Part shown: positions 47,134 through 58,585 of the stretch, piece after piece | How the letters are laid out: every line of letters begins with the position of its first letter | Numbering within the stretch: the first letter of the stretch is position 1 | Assembly: GCF_003026215.1 (NCBI RefSeq) | Contig: NZ_PYOC01000012.1 | Span: 1-64,000 of the forward strand | Reading direction: 5' to 3' | DNA: 64,000 nt | Source: Photobacterium indicum | Lineage (GTDB): Bacteria; Pseudomonadota; Gammaproteobacteria; Enterobacterales; Vibrionaceae | Made by a program: the position numbers and the translations under genes | The notes under the pieces: model-generated | Databases searched by the model: none | What the model was told of the DNA's origin: nothing | The model's input: only the letters and a program-made list of their open reading frames with translations

Positions 47134-48780
47134 TTATCGATGTCCTGATTTAGTGCTTTTAAACGGATTACGGTGAGAGTTCTGTGCTTTAGGGCTGCTT
47201 ATCAATACGTGTTCGACGAGGCTAAATAATCCTAAGCTCAGCAGTAGTAATAGCAAAGCAGCAACAGCCGCAGCGTCCATTTGATAACTACCCAGTAGCT
47301 GAAATAAATACAAGGGCAACGTTTGGAAATCTTGGCTACCAAACAAAGCGATTGCCCCTAAATCACCTAATGATAAAACAAAACCAATGGCTAGTGTCTG
47401 CGCGATGGGTTTACGCAAGGCTCTCCATTCGACCAACTTCAGGCGTGATAGACCGCTCATCCCAAGGCTGTGGCATAAAGGATTATATTGTTGAGCAACG
47501 TGCAGCATGGGTTGGCTTAAGGTTTTAATCACATAGGGTAGTGCCATCAACGCATTCACTGTAACTACTACCCAGAATGCTGTCGCAAAGACATCGGTAT
47601 ATTGGCGTAGCAAAAGAAATATTCCCGTACTCAACACCAGACTGGGTGTGACTAAAATCATAGTGCCGAGCAACTCTATACCATCAGCTTTAAATTTTTG
47701 TTGTTGGATTCGCCAATGTCGGCTGGCTAATAAAATAGCGATACCCGCAGAGGTTGCGAAAAAACACGCCAGCATGGCAATTTTTAATGAATTAGTCACA
47801 GCTTGCCACAATGCTGGCTGGCTTAATTGTTGAAGTAGTTGGCTATTTAAGCCAGCCCCAATAACGGCCAAAAGAGGCGGGATCACCAACAATAAAATGC
47901 AGCTAATCCAGAAGCCATCCCAGATTTTTTCATGTTTACTATCGGTGTAATTTTGTGGCGATTGTTCTATTGAGCCTGACAGAGTCGAAAGGGGTTTAGT
48001 AAAGCGTTGAGTAAACAAGACTAAGCTACAGCAAATCAACATTTGCCAGATGGCAAGAATAGCGCCAGCGGCTAAATCAAAGTCGTAGCGTAATGCTTGA
48101 TAAATGGCGAGCTCAATGGTGGTGGCTTTGGGCCCACCACCCAGCGACATAATAACGGCGAAGCTGGTAAAGCACAGCATGAACACTAAGCCTATTACAT
48201 GGGGCATTTGCTGACGTAAACGCGGCCAAGCAATGAAACGGAATTTATTCCAACCTGTTAAGCCTAAATGGGCGGCAAGTTTATGTTGTTCGGCCGGTAT
48301 TCCTTCAAGGCTTTGTAATAATAAACGGGTTGCTAGCGGTAAATTTAAGAAAACATGTGCAAGTAAAATACCGTTTAAGCCATAAATACTAAAAGGAAGT
48401 GGTTGGTCGATTAAACCAAAAAGTTCAGCCAGTAAGCCACTTTTCCCGTAAATGGCGAGCAAGCCAAAGACTGCTACCAATACGGGAAGAACTAAGGTCA
48501 TCGCAAATAAACGGAGCAACAAGTTACGCCCAACAAATTGGCGACGTGATAAGGCATAAGCAATGGGTATGGCAGGGATCAGGCTTAATACTGTAGAGAG
48601 AAATGCCTGAGTAAAACTGAATACAGTGACATGTCGAAGATAAGGATCCTGCCAAATAAGAAAAGGGTTCAACTCGGATGCTTGGCTGATCAATGCTGCA
48701 ATAGCACTGATCACCAACAGAAGAATCAACCCGGCGCTGAATACGCCGGGAAGTGTGGTGCTAAAACGGTTATTCATCAT
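47134..48780 (-). CDS. thiP: Thiamine ABC transporter permease ThiP
   Basis: This is an inner-membrane permease of about 548 residues with about twelve helices in two similar halves, each with an EAA-type loop (HLGLTGWNKFRFIAWPRLRQQ and SLGMSGLSRLKLVEWRALRK, given in parts). It starts at ATG 48780, which overlaps the thiB stop (ATGA). E. coli ThiP has 536 residues. Confidence 0.95.
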   Translation of the reverse strand: MMNNRFSTTLPGVFSAGLILLLVISAIAALISQASELNPFLIWQDPYLRHVTVFSFTQAFLSTVLSLIPAIPIAYALSRRQFVGRNLLLRLFAMTLVLPVLVAVFGLLAIYGKSGLLAELFGLIDQPLPFSIYGLNGILLAHVFLNLPLATRLLLQSLEGIPAEQHKLAAHLGLTGWNKFRFIAWPRLRQQMPHVIGLVFMLCFTSFAVIMSLGGGPKATTIELAIYQALRYDFDLAAGAILAIWQMLICCSLVLFTQRFTKPLSTLSGSIEQSPQNYTDSKHEKIWDGFWISCILLLVIPPLLAVIGAGLNSQLLQQLSQPALWQAVTNSLKIAMLACFFATSAGIAILLASRHWRIQQQKFKADGIELLGTMILVTPSLVLSTGIFLLLRQYTDVFATAFWVVVTVNALMALPYVIKTLSQPMLHVAQQYNPLCHSLGMSGLSRLKLVEWRALRKPIAQTLAIGFVLSLGDLGAIALFGSQDFQTLPLYLFQLLGSYQMDAAAVAALLLLLLSLGLFSLVEHVLISSPKAQNSHRNPFKSTKSGHR

Positions 48781-49763
48781 TGGGTTAATGCTTGCTGCCA
48801 TTCACGGATCCACGAGCGACGCTGTGCTGCAACTTCATCTGCATTGAACTCAAGTGCTTGTGCTGGCACGGTTAATTGATTGAAACCATCTGGCAGTGCT
48901 TGCTTGGTAACGGGGTACATCCAGTTACCCGTTGGCATGGCTGATTGAAAATCATCACTCAAAATGAATGCCATAAATTGATCGGCAAGTTTCGGATTGT
49001 TTGTCGCTTTTAGCTTAGCCGCGACTTCCACTTGCATATAATGACCCTCGCTAAAATTAGCCGCTTTATATTTCGCGTCTTTTTCTGCAATGATGTGGTA
49101 AGCCGGTGAGGTGGTGTAAGACAGCACCATGTCAGATTCACCTTTAAGAAACATATTATATGCTTCAGACCAACCTTTGGTGACTGTTACGGTATTTTTT
49201 GCCAGCTGTTGCCATGCTGCTGGGGCTTTATCACCGTATACTGATTTCATCCATAACATCAAACCTTGGCCGGGTGTCGAGGTGCGAGGATCTTGGTAGA
49301 TCACACTAATATCATCCCGCTTTACTAATTCAGCTAAGCTTTTGGGTGGATTCGCTAGCTTTTCAGAATCGTAGACAAATGCAAAGTAGCCATAGTCATA
49401 AGGCACAAATGTTTTATCTGTCCAGCCATTAGGCAGATTCACCTTACTGGTATCGATGTTATGTTCAGCCAATAACCCTGTCTTTTTAGCCTCGGCCATT
49501 AAGTTATTATCTAAGCCTAATAACACATCTGCCTTGGTGTTCTTACCTTCCAGACGTACGCGATTTAATATTGAAACACCATCATCCAGTGCGACAAAAT
49601 CGATAGTACAGTCGCATTGGGCTTCAAATGCTTTTTTGATCGTAGGCCCTGGGCCCCAATCAGATGCAAATGAGCTGTAGGTGTATACCGTTAGGGTGTT
49701 GTCATTTGCTAACGCTGGCATTGCGATTAACGCTAGAGATAATAGTGGTAGTGATTTTTTCAA
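48777..49763 (-). CDS. thiB: Thiamine-binding periplasmic protein ThiB
   Basis: The receptor has about 328 residues, with signal peptide KKSLPLLSLALIAMPALA then NDNTLTVYTYSSFASDWGPG. Family regions GLDNNLMAEAKKTGL, VPYDYGYFAFVYD and QDPRTSTPGQGLMLWMK are clear. The likely start is TTG 49763, since AGGAG lies 7 bases upstream and the signal peptide then begins at once; ATG 49787 would put that site inside the gene. It is preceded by a TPP riboswitch. Confidence 0.95.
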   Translation of the reverse strand: MKKSLPLLSLALIAMPALANDNTLTVYTYSSFASDWGPGPTIKKAFEAQCDCTIDFVALDDGVSILNRVRLEGKNTKADVLLGLDNNLMAEAKKTGLLAEHNIDTSKVNLPNGWTDKTFVPYDYGYFAFVYDSEKLANPPKSLAELVKRDDISVIYQDPRTSTPGQGLMLWMKSVYGDKAPAAWQQLAKNTVTVTKGWSEAYNMFLKGESDMVLSYTTSPAYHIIAEKDAKYKAANFSEGHYMQVEVAAKLKATNNPKLADQFMAFILSDDFQSAMPTGNWMYPVTKQALPDGFNQLTVPAQALEFNADEVAAQRRSWIREWQQALTQ

Positions 49764-49931
49764 GATACGCTCCTGATGCCCTTGCATCCTGCGAGGGGAA
49801 ATATTTCAAATGCGCGTAGGTATGAGAAGGTATGAGCATCATGCTCTTACGTATGATTATTTTAAGTGTGTATTTTATGCTTAATACGATAAGCCATAAA
49901 ACACGCACTAAAAAAGTGAAGCGACCTTCTT

Positions 49932-50048
49932 TTCTCAATTCCTACGCCAGCATGACCTGGTTCAGGTTCTGTGGGTTCTGCGGTGCAATCTCAGCCTGTA
50001 CTCTAGTTGCTACGTGCATCTGTATAAATACGGGCTCCCCAATGAGAA
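49932..50048 (-). promoter_or_regulatory. TPP riboswitch (THI element) of thiBPQ
   Basis: On the minus strand the conserved order is GGGGAGCC, GGCTGAGAT, then AGAACCTGAACCAGGTCA (about 49955-49972) and GCTGGCGTAGG. The closing P1 helix pairs TTCTCA with TGAGAA. These are the invariant parts of the thiamine-pyrophosphate aptamer. About 170 bases separate it from the thiB start; no clear terminator is seen, so control may act on translation or through RNA decay. Confidence 0.95.
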
Positions 50049-50206
50049 CGGTTGTTATTGTAATCGTGCAAGTAAGCAGTTGCTAGTAGATTGCATCGGA
50101 ATGATGAGATCGCACCGTCTACATGAGTGTGAAAGTGCGATAAATGGATGTTTAATCGTACGATTTTTCTGGATTACTTTGCTAGGTTATATCGTTATTT
50201 TCTTGT

Positions 50207-50989
50207 TTATTTCGCTTGGTTAAGTGACCAATCATAACCATAACTTACCGAATTTAATTGGATGTCGTGTCCTTTTCGATATTGGTTTAAATGCGTTTGT
50301 AATTCAGATTGATTACCAAAGTCGCTGTTAAACCAATCATATATTGATGAAAGGCGTACTTGGTTTCCTGTAATACTCACGCCTTTGCTGCTATTAATGA
50401 AATCAGTCGCTGCTTGTTCGAGCAGGGCATTTTTATTTTGCCCATTAAACGCGGTATTTAATAAGTTTGGGCAGCCAAAGCTGGCACAATTCACCGCGTA
50501 ATGAATGCGAGGATCACGCCAAATCGGGCGTAAAATCCGATGTTCAATGTCATTGAGAGTTAATTGCTGACTAGCAATGGTGATTAACGTGTCATCCCAC
50601 GGACCAAAGCTAAAGAACCCACCGAGTTTAGTGATGGATTTTACCGGATAATTATCAAGGATCAGTTGTACAGTAAGGGCGTTGTATAAATTCACCCAAT
50701 AGGCAAATTGTTCATTTTTACTGTATTGGCGAGGATCGATTCTGGCAAGATCGCGCAGGTATAGGTCAAGGTTGTCTTTGTCATCTGTAGTAACAGCATT
50801 GTAGCGAAACAGAGTTTGTTTAGCCTCAGTAATTAAGTATTTATCTAATATCTGTTGCCAATGAGCATGAGAGATTTGAGCTGAATTAGCGTTATTACTG
50901 GGTTGCCAATATGCCCATAATTCAGCTTTGGGGGCTGCTAAAGTCAGGGTTGAAAACAGTAATAAGGCGATAGAAATAAGTGAGCGCAT
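50207..50989 (-). CDS. DUF547 family exported protein
   Basis: From ATG 50989 the protein has 260 residues, with signal peptide MRSLISIALLLFSTLTLAA. The DUF547 core includes FAYWVNLYNALTVQLILDNY, LTLNDIEHRILRPIWRDPRI and HYAVNCASFGCPNL, whose Cys/His/Asn pattern suggests a papain-like or transferase fold. Function unknown. AGAGAACG precedes the start. A frame extending to 51118 would cross the leu terminator and is rejected. Confidence 0.88.
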   Translation of the reverse strand: MRSLISIALLLFSTLTLAAPKAELWAYWQPSNNANSAQISHAHWQQILDKYLITEAKQTLFRYNAVTTDDKDNLDLYLRDLARIDPRQYSKNEQFAYWVNLYNALTVQLILDNYPVKSITKLGGFFSFGPWDDTLITIASQQLTLNDIEHRILRPIWRDPRIHYAVNCASFGCPNLLNTAFNGQNKNALLEQAATDFINSSKGVSITGNQVRLSSIYDWFNSDFGNQSELQTHLNQYRKGHDIQLNSVSYGYDWSLNQAK

Positions 50990-51076
50990 TGTCGTTCTCT
51001 TTTTAATAAACATCGTCGAGTAGTTATTGATAAGACCTTGTATAAGAAGATTATATTGCATAAAAATGTGAAGTAT

Positions 51077-51109
51077 AAAAAAAGCACTTCGATTAAGAAG
51101 TGCTTTTTT
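51077..51109. terminator. Terminator of the leuABCD operon
   Basis: GCACTTC (51084-51090) pairs with GAAGTGC (51097-51103), with A-runs before and T-run after on the plus strand, so on the minus strand the leu transcript ends with a U-run. It lies 53 bases past leuD. Confidence 0.9.
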
Positions 51110-51161
51110 GTTATTCATTTTTCATTATAGAAATTAGCTTAGTGTATTTCGAGCAAAATGG

Positions 51162-51764
51162 TTAAACCAAAAATGCAGGAATTTTCGCTTCATAATCTGC
51201 AATCTTGTCTGCATGTTGTAGCGTTAAGCCAATGTTATCTAACCCATTTAATAGACAGTGACGACGGAATTCATCGATCTCAAATGAATAAGTTTTATCA
51301 TTTGCCGTGACTTGCATCGTTTCAAGATCAACGGTGATCTTGGCACCTTCGTTAGCTTCAACATATTGGAACAGCTCATCAACTTCTTGATCGGTTAGAC
51401 GAACCGGAACCATTTGATTATTGATTGAGTTGCCGTAAAAAATGTCTGCAAAGCTTGGTGCTATCATCACCTGAATGCCGTAATCAGCCAGTGCCCACGG
51501 TGCGTGTTCACGCGATGAGCCACAACCGAAGTTTTCACGTGCCAGCAAAATACTCGCACCTTGATAGCGGGGTGCATTCATTATGAAGTCGGGGTTTTTT
51601 TGTTGTCCAGCATCGTCAAGGAAACGCCAGTCATTGAAAAGGTGCTGACCAAAGCCTGTACGTGTCACTTTCTGCAGAAACTGCTTAGGAATGATGGCAT
51701 CAGTATCAATATTGGCGGTATCAAGTGGAACCACTAACCCTGTGTGTTGTTTAAAACCTGTCAT
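51162..51764 (-). CDS. leuD: 3-isopropylmalate dehydratase small subunit LeuD
   Basis: LeuD pairs with LeuC to isomerise 2- to 3-isopropylmalate. The 200-residue swivel domain begins [20 protein letters not shown] and has [19 protein letters not shown], which binds substrate. E. coli LeuD has 201 residues. It starts 17 bases after leuC. Confidence 0.97.
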   Translation of the reverse strand: MTGFKQHTGLVVPLDTANIDTDAIIPKQFLQKVTRTGFGQHLFNDWRFLDDAGQQKNPDFIMNAPRYQGASILLARENFGCGSSREHAPWALADYGIQVMIAPSFADIFYGNSINNQMVPVRLTDQEVDELFQYVEANEGAKITVDLETMQVTANDKTYSFEIDEFRRHCLLNGLDNIGLTLQHADKIADYEAKIPAFLV

Positions 51765-51781
51765 TGTTCGTTCCTTCCTGA

Positions 51782-53212
51782 TTAAGCCGTTGTGCTATCT
51801 AAATCGCGAATATCAACAAAGTGACCAGCACATGCTGCTGCTGCTGCCATCGCAGGGCTGACTAAGTGAGTACGACCATCACGACCTTGACGACCTTCGA
51901 AGTTACGGTTACTTGTTGAAGCACAGCGCTCTTTAGGCCCTAAGCGGTCATTATTCATCGCTAGACACATTGAACAACCCGGTAGGCGCCATTCAAAACC
52001 CGCCTCAATGAAGATCTTATCTAATCCTTCTTTTTCAGCTTGTGCTTTTACTTGCTCAGATCCTGGAACAACCAATGCCTGAACATTTGCTGCAACTTTA
52101 CGCCCTTTGGCAATCGCAGCGGCTGCACGCATGTCTTCGATACGCGAGTTGGTGCAAGAGCCGATAAAGACTTTATCAATATCGAAATCAGATAATTTCT
52201 TGCCTGCTTCTAACCCCATATAGGCCAGTGCTTTTTCAGCTGATGTTTTATCAACTTGCTCGCTGAAGTTATCAGGGCCAGGAATTAATTCATCAATAGC
52301 AATAACTTGACCTGGGTTTGTGCCCCAAGTGACTTGCGGTTTGATGCTTTTAGCGTCTAGTGTAACAACGGCATCAAACGTGGCGCCATCATCGGTTTTC
52401 AGCGTGTTCCAGTATTCGACGGCAGCGTCAAAATTTGCATCTGTCGGCGAGAATTTACGATCTTTAATGTAGTCGTAAGTCGTTTGGTCTGGGGCAATAA
52501 GGCCAGCTTTAGCACCTAACTCGATCGCCATATTACAGACGGTCATACGGCCTTCCATCGTTAGATCGGTAATGGCTTCACCACAGAATTCAACCACATA
52601 ACCTGTTCCGCCTGCAGCTGTTGTTTTGCCAATGATTGCTAGTACGATATCTTTAGCGGTAATGCCTTTTGCAACTTTACCAACCACTTCGATTTTCATG
52701 GTTTTTGCACGTGCTTGCTTCAGTGTTTGCGTTGCAAGTACATGTTCGACTTCTGAGGTACCAATACCGAATGCCAACGAACCAAATGCACCATGAGTGG
52801 CAGTGTGTGAATCACCACAAACAATGGTCATACCCGGTAAAGTGATGCCAAGCTCTGGCCCCATTACATGCACAATACCCTGATATTTATGGTTTAGGTC
52901 ATATAGGGTGACGCCAAACTCTTCACAGTTTTTTGCTAGGGTTTCCATTTGAATACGTGCCATTTCACCCGATGCATTAATATCTTTGGTTTGGGTTGAA
53001 ACGTTGTGATCCATGGTGGCGAAGGTCTTACCTATTTGGCGAACCTTACGGCCTTTCTCACGCAAACCATCAAAGGCTTGCGGCGATGTCACTTCGTGCA
53101 CCAAGTGGCGGTCAATGTACAGTATTGGGTTTTCACCTTCTGCAGCTACCGCGACGTGGGCATCGTAGACTTTTTCATACAGTGTTTTTGATGTTCCGGT
53201 TTTTACTGACAT
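51782..53212 (-). CDS. leuC: 3-isopropylmalate dehydratase large subunit LeuC
   Basis: LeuC is the aconitase-like subunit carrying a 4Fe-4S cluster. From ATG 53212 (AAGGAAC upstream) it has 476 residues and starts [20 protein letters not shown]. The cluster cysteines lie in [16 protein letters not shown] and [21 protein letters not shown] longer frame from 53281 is unlike relatives and is rejected. Confidence 0.97.
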   Translation of the reverse strand: MSVKTGTSKTLYEKVYDAHVAVAAEGENPILYIDRHLVHEVTSPQAFDGLREKGRKVRQIGKTFATMDHNVSTQTKDINASGEMARIQMETLAKNCEEFGVTLYDLNHKYQGIVHVMGPELGITLPGMTIVCGDSHTATHGAFGSLAFGIGTSEVEHVLATQTLKQARAKTMKIEVVGKVAKGITAKDIVLAIIGKTTAAGGTGYVVEFCGEAITDLTMEGRMTVCNMAIELGAKAGLIAPDQTTYDYIKDRKFSPTDANFDAAVEYWNTLKTDDGATFDAVVTLDAKSIKPQVTWGTNPGQVIAIDELIPGPDNFSEQVDKTSAEKALAYMGLEAGKKLSDFDIDKVFIGSCTNSRIEDMRAAAAIAKGRKVAANVQALVVPGSEQVKAQAEKEGLDKIFIEAGFEWRLPGCSMCLAMNNDRLGPKERCASTSNRNFEGRQGRDGRTHLVSPAMAAAAACAGHFVDIRDLDSTTA

Positions 53213-53238
53213 TGTTCGATGTTCCTTGTCATTAATAC

Positions 53239-53275
53239 CTGTCGTTTCACTTTTTAGAAGCGTGTTTAACGACAG
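53239..53275 (-). repeat. Intercistronic hairpin between leuB and leuC
   Basis: CTGTCGTT (53239-53246) pairs with AACGACAG (53268-53275), with weak inner pairing. It fills the only sizeable gap (96 bases) of the operon. Role unknown; possible processing or stability site. Confidence 0.45.
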
Positions 53276-53308
53276 ATACAATTGATATCGAGTACTTCGC
53301 TATAAGCT

Positions 53309-55950
<2,642 letters not shown>

Positions 55951-56023
55951 TGCTACTTCCTTTTTATTGGCCTGCCTGTGTAAGGCTTAGTCTGCATCCG
56001 CTTGCGCTGGCTCTGTAATATGC

Positions 56024-56052
56024 AAAAACCCGCGCAGACTGCGCGGGTTTTT
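56024..56052 (-). terminator. leu operon attenuator terminator
   Basis: CCCGCGC (56029-56035) and GCGCGGG (56041-56047) form a GC-rich stem with loop AGACT, flanked by A5 and T5, so it ends in a U-run on the leu strand. It lies between the leader peptide and leuA. A second copy of the 3' arm, CGCGCGGG, lies at the end of the leader peptide gene and could pair with the 5' arm instead. Confidence 0.93.
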
Positions 56053-56083
56053 AGATTCTTATGTGGTGTTTCTCACCTATAAG

Positions 56084-56146
56084 CTACCCGCGCGAATTAT
56101 TCACGATAAGGAGGAGGCTTAAGAGTAAAGAGAAACGATTTTTCAT
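56084..56146 (-). CDS. leuL: leu operon leader peptide
   Basis: The 20-residue frame from ATG 56146 begins MKNRFS and then reads LLLSLLLIV: six leucine codons (TTA, CTC, TTA, CTC, CTC, CTT) within seven, then NNSRG and TAG. Leucine shortage would stall ribosomes here. The codons for SRG plus the stop duplicate the 3' arm of the attenuator, so ribosome position decides whether the terminator forms. Too short for ordinary gene finders. Confidence 0.93.
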   Translation of the reverse strand: MKNRFSLLLSLLLIVNNSRG

Positions 56147-56180
56147 TTTTTAAATGACTTCCACAAAATTGATTAACAAA

Positions 56181-56210
56181 TGAATACCAAATAGACAGGA
56201 CGGTCGTCAA
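56181..56210 (-). promoter_or_regulatory. Candidate leuLABCD promoter
   Basis: On the minus strand TTGACG (56210-56205) and TATTCA (56186-56181) are 18 bases apart, 35 bases upstream of leuL. Upstream sequence (56211-56280) is very AT-rich, as expected for a LeuO/H-NS-controlled region. Confidence 0.6.
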
Positions 56211-56432
56211 CCATTAATTGATTGTTTATTTATCGATTATGATTAATCTTATGATTTTAATGTGTTTTTAATTCAGGTTTGACCAGGTGGTTATTTTGAC
56301 ATGGTATTACTTTAATGAATCGGAATCCGAGTTTGATACGAAGACCTTATTTTATTGTTTCCATTCTTGTAACAGTTGAGTGATGAAAGTGGTGAGGAAT
56401 CTTCAGGGTGCAAAGGGAGTCACAGTCATTAA
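56211..56432. other. AT-rich leuL to TetR intergenic part
   Basis: No gene is seen. Several GATTAA/TTAATC words occur (about 56170, 56216, 56240), related to the operator palindromes further right. It could hold LeuO or H-NS sites. Confidence 0.4.
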
Positions 56433-56448
56433 TTAATCATTTGATTAA
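56433..56448 (+). promoter_or_regulatory. Operator candidate 1 of the TetR/RND module
   Basis: The perfect palindrome TTAATCA-TT-TGATTAA lies 152 bases before the TetR start and shares both arms with a second copy 66 bases downstream. TetR regulators usually bind such palindromes at their own promoter. Confidence 0.6.
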
Positions 56449-56495
56449 ATTGGAGTGAATAAATAAGTGAACGAAATTACAGCTGATCGAGTAAA

Positions 56496-56517
56496 TTATT
56501 AATCAAGTGATTAATAA
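56496..56517 (+). promoter_or_regulatory. Operator candidate 2 of the TetR/RND module
   Basis: A 22-bp palindrome has arms TTATTAATCA (56496-56505) and TGATTAATAA (56508-56517) around AG. Its core repeats candidate 1. A different palindrome, TGATATCGATATCA, follows at 56542-56555, 45 bases before the start codon. Confidence 0.65.
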
Positions 56518-56600
56518 ATTCAGGGGCGTCCTTTTATGGTGTGATATCGATATCATAAACGACTGATGCATTTGAGTATCAAAAAGGTAGATAAAAGATT

Positions 56601-57245
56601 ATGGCAGGAAAGGCTGGACGTCCGACGGGAGAGTCTGATGCAAGACAGCGCTTGATTCATCAAGCGAGGATACTGTTTGTCGCACTGCCATACAGTAAAG
56701 TGTCTACGCGTATGATCGCAACCCGTGCTGATGTTAATGTGGCTCTCATCCGTTATTACTTCGGTAACAAAGCAGGGTTGTTTGAAACCATGCTACGTGA
56801 AACTGTTGAGCCTATTCAAAGTCAATTTGCAAAGGTGTTAAACAAGGGAGACATAGAAAGTATTGGTGAATTAATGCGAACTTATTACCGCATTATGGCA
56901 CCAAACCCAGACCTGCCTAAGTTGATCTCTCGCGCCATGATGATGGAGCCCGGTGCATTGCAGCGGCAAACGATTGAAAATATGTTTAGTAATATTGCAG
57001 ATTCGGCAACGGAATTGATGTTTAAGCCTATGAAGTTGAAAGGGCAATTGCGAGAAGGTATTAACCCTGATAAAGCCAGAATGACGTTTATTAGCATGAT
57101 GGTCTTTCCATTTGTAGCGCCTCCCGCCATGCTTGAATTGCAAGGTATTAAATTAGATGAAGCGTACTTAATGGAATTAGCAGACCATAATGTAAGAGTA
57201 TTAACGCAAGGGATCTTAGCTGAAATAGAGGACAGTTCAGCATGA
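56601..57245 (+). CDS. TetR family transcriptional regulator
   Basis: The 214-residue protein has a TetR helix-turn-helix (about 12-58: RLIHQARILFVALPYSKVST, then IATRADVNVALIRYYFGNKAGLFE) and a ligand-binding C-terminal domain. It is the first gene of a three-gene module; its stop overlaps the next start by 4 bases. It probably represses the module, with the palindromes upstream as operators. The inducer is unknown. Confidence 0.92.
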   Translation: MAGKAGRPTGESDARQRLIHQARILFVALPYSKVSTRMIATRADVNVALIRYYFGNKAGLFETMLRETVEPIQSQFAKVLNKGDIESIGELMRTYYRIMAPNPDLPKLISRAMMMEPGALQRQTIENMFSNIADSATELMFKPMKLKGQLREGINPDKARMTFISMMVFPFVAPPAMLELQGIKLDEAYLMELADHNVRVLTQGILAEIEDSSA

Positions 57246-58585
57246 AATTAAACAGGAAGTTACTGTTAGTTCCAGCCATCTTATTTGGCATCATGGTTTT
57301 AGTGTTGGCAATAAAGTTGCGTCCATCCCCTTCTGTAAAAGCGGCAGCTAGTCGAGAACGTGCTGTCGATGTTATCCAATTACAACAACAACCAATGGCG
57401 CCTTTAGTCAGTGGTTTTGGACGAATAAAGCCTAAAGTTGAATGGCAAGCTATTGCTGAGGTCACCGGAAAAGTAATTTATCGCCACCCTAACCTAGAAA
57501 AAGGTCGAGTGATGGATGCGGGAACGGTGATTGTAAAAATTGATCCCCTTGATTATGAATTGACATTAGCACAAGCAGAGGCTGATTTACGTTCTAGCCA
57601 AGCGCAATTAGCCAAGCTGATGCAAGAGGAAGTGAACTTAAAATCCACGTTAAAAATTGAAAAAAATCGTTTAGTGATCAGTAAGAAAGAAGTGACCCGT
57701 AAAGAGGAGTTACGCCGAAAAGGGCTCACCTCACAATCTGAACTGGATTTAGAAAAGCAATCTTGGTTATCGAATCAAAAAACAGTTCAAGACATTGAAA
57801 ATCAATTATTTATTTTACCTAATGAACGTAATGTTACGTTAGCTCAGCTATATGTGAATGAGTCACGCGTTGCTGAGGCAAAACGATCATTAGAAAAAAC
57901 GGTGATCACTTTACCCATTGATGTACGTATATCAAATGTTGATATTGAACAAAATCAAGTGGTTAATCTTCAGCAATCGATGTTAGTCGCATATGGCATT
58001 GAGAAGGTCGAAGTGGATGCGCAAGTTGCTCTGCACGATATGCAAGTCTTGGCATCAAGCTTAACCCAATATACAGCCCATGCCGATGGACGCCCGCGGG
58101 CAGATCAGCTGGCGCTCACCGCTAGTATTCAATTATCCAGCGGTAGTTTTCAGCAGTTGTGGCCAGCAAAGGTCACTCGCATTAGTGATACCGTGAGTGT
58201 TACTCAAGCCACTGTAGGAGTGATTATTGAAGTAAAACAAGACTATAGCGCATTAGTGCCCGAGTCGGCGCCTCCCTTAGTCAATGGCATGTTTGTTGAG
58301 GCGAAAATTGAAGGGCAAGCTAACCTTCATTGGGTTATTCCTGAGCGTGCGCTTCATGGCGATAAAATTTATACCGTTGATAATAACGCGCTAAAAATTC
58401 AAACAGTGACCGTTTTATTCCGTCGTGATGGCATGGTGGCAGTTGGAGGCGATCTGGTTGATCAGCAGTTGTTGATACTCAATGATTTATTACCAGCGGT
58501 ATCGGGTATGGCTGTGAAAGTCGTGACACGTAACGGTAAAAAGATCGACCAAAATAACGAAGCATTAGGAGATAAAGCCCAATGA
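57242..58585 (+). CDS. RND efflux membrane fusion protein (periplasmic adaptor)
   Basis: The 447-residue protein has an N-terminal membrane anchor (about 7-25), a split biotinyl-lipoyl domain (GFGRIKPKVEWQAIAEVTGK), a long coiled-coil hairpin (about 100-225) and beta-barrel and membrane-proximal domains. It links the inner-membrane pump to an outer-membrane channel. There is no lipobox. Both ends overlap neighbours by 4 bases. No TolC-like gene is in the module, so it probably uses a TolC encoded elsewhere. Confidence 0.93.
   Translation: MKLNRKLLLVPAILFGIMVLVLAIKLRPSPSVKAAASRERAVDVIQLQQQPMAPLVSGFGRIKPKVEWQAIAEVTGKVIYRHPNLEKGRVMDAGTVIVKIDPLDYELTLAQAEADLRSSQAQLAKLMQEEVNLKSTLKIEKNRLVISKKEVTRKEELRRKGLTSQSELDLEKQSWLSNQKTVQDIENQLFILPNERNVTLAQLYVNESRVAEAKRSLEKTVITLPIDVRISNVDIEQNQVVNLQQSMLVAYGIEKVEVDAQVALHDMQVLASSLTQYTAHADGRPRADQLALTASIQLSSGSFQQLWPAKVTRISDTVSVTQATVGVIIEVKQDYSALVPESAPPLVNGMFVEAKIEGQANLHWVIPERALHGDKIYTVDNNALKIQTVTVLFRRDGMVAVGGDLVDQQLLILNDLLPAVSGMAVKVVTRNGKKIDQNNEALGDKAQ

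Noticed and set aside
49702-49938. 78-codon minus-strand frame starting at TTG in the TPP riboswitch
   Set aside because: It overlaps the start of thiB in another frame, has no ribosome site and no recognisable sequence.
51001-51118. Longer DUF547 protein starting at 51118
   Set aside because: It would begin just beyond the leu terminator and read through it; the signal peptide begins at 50989.
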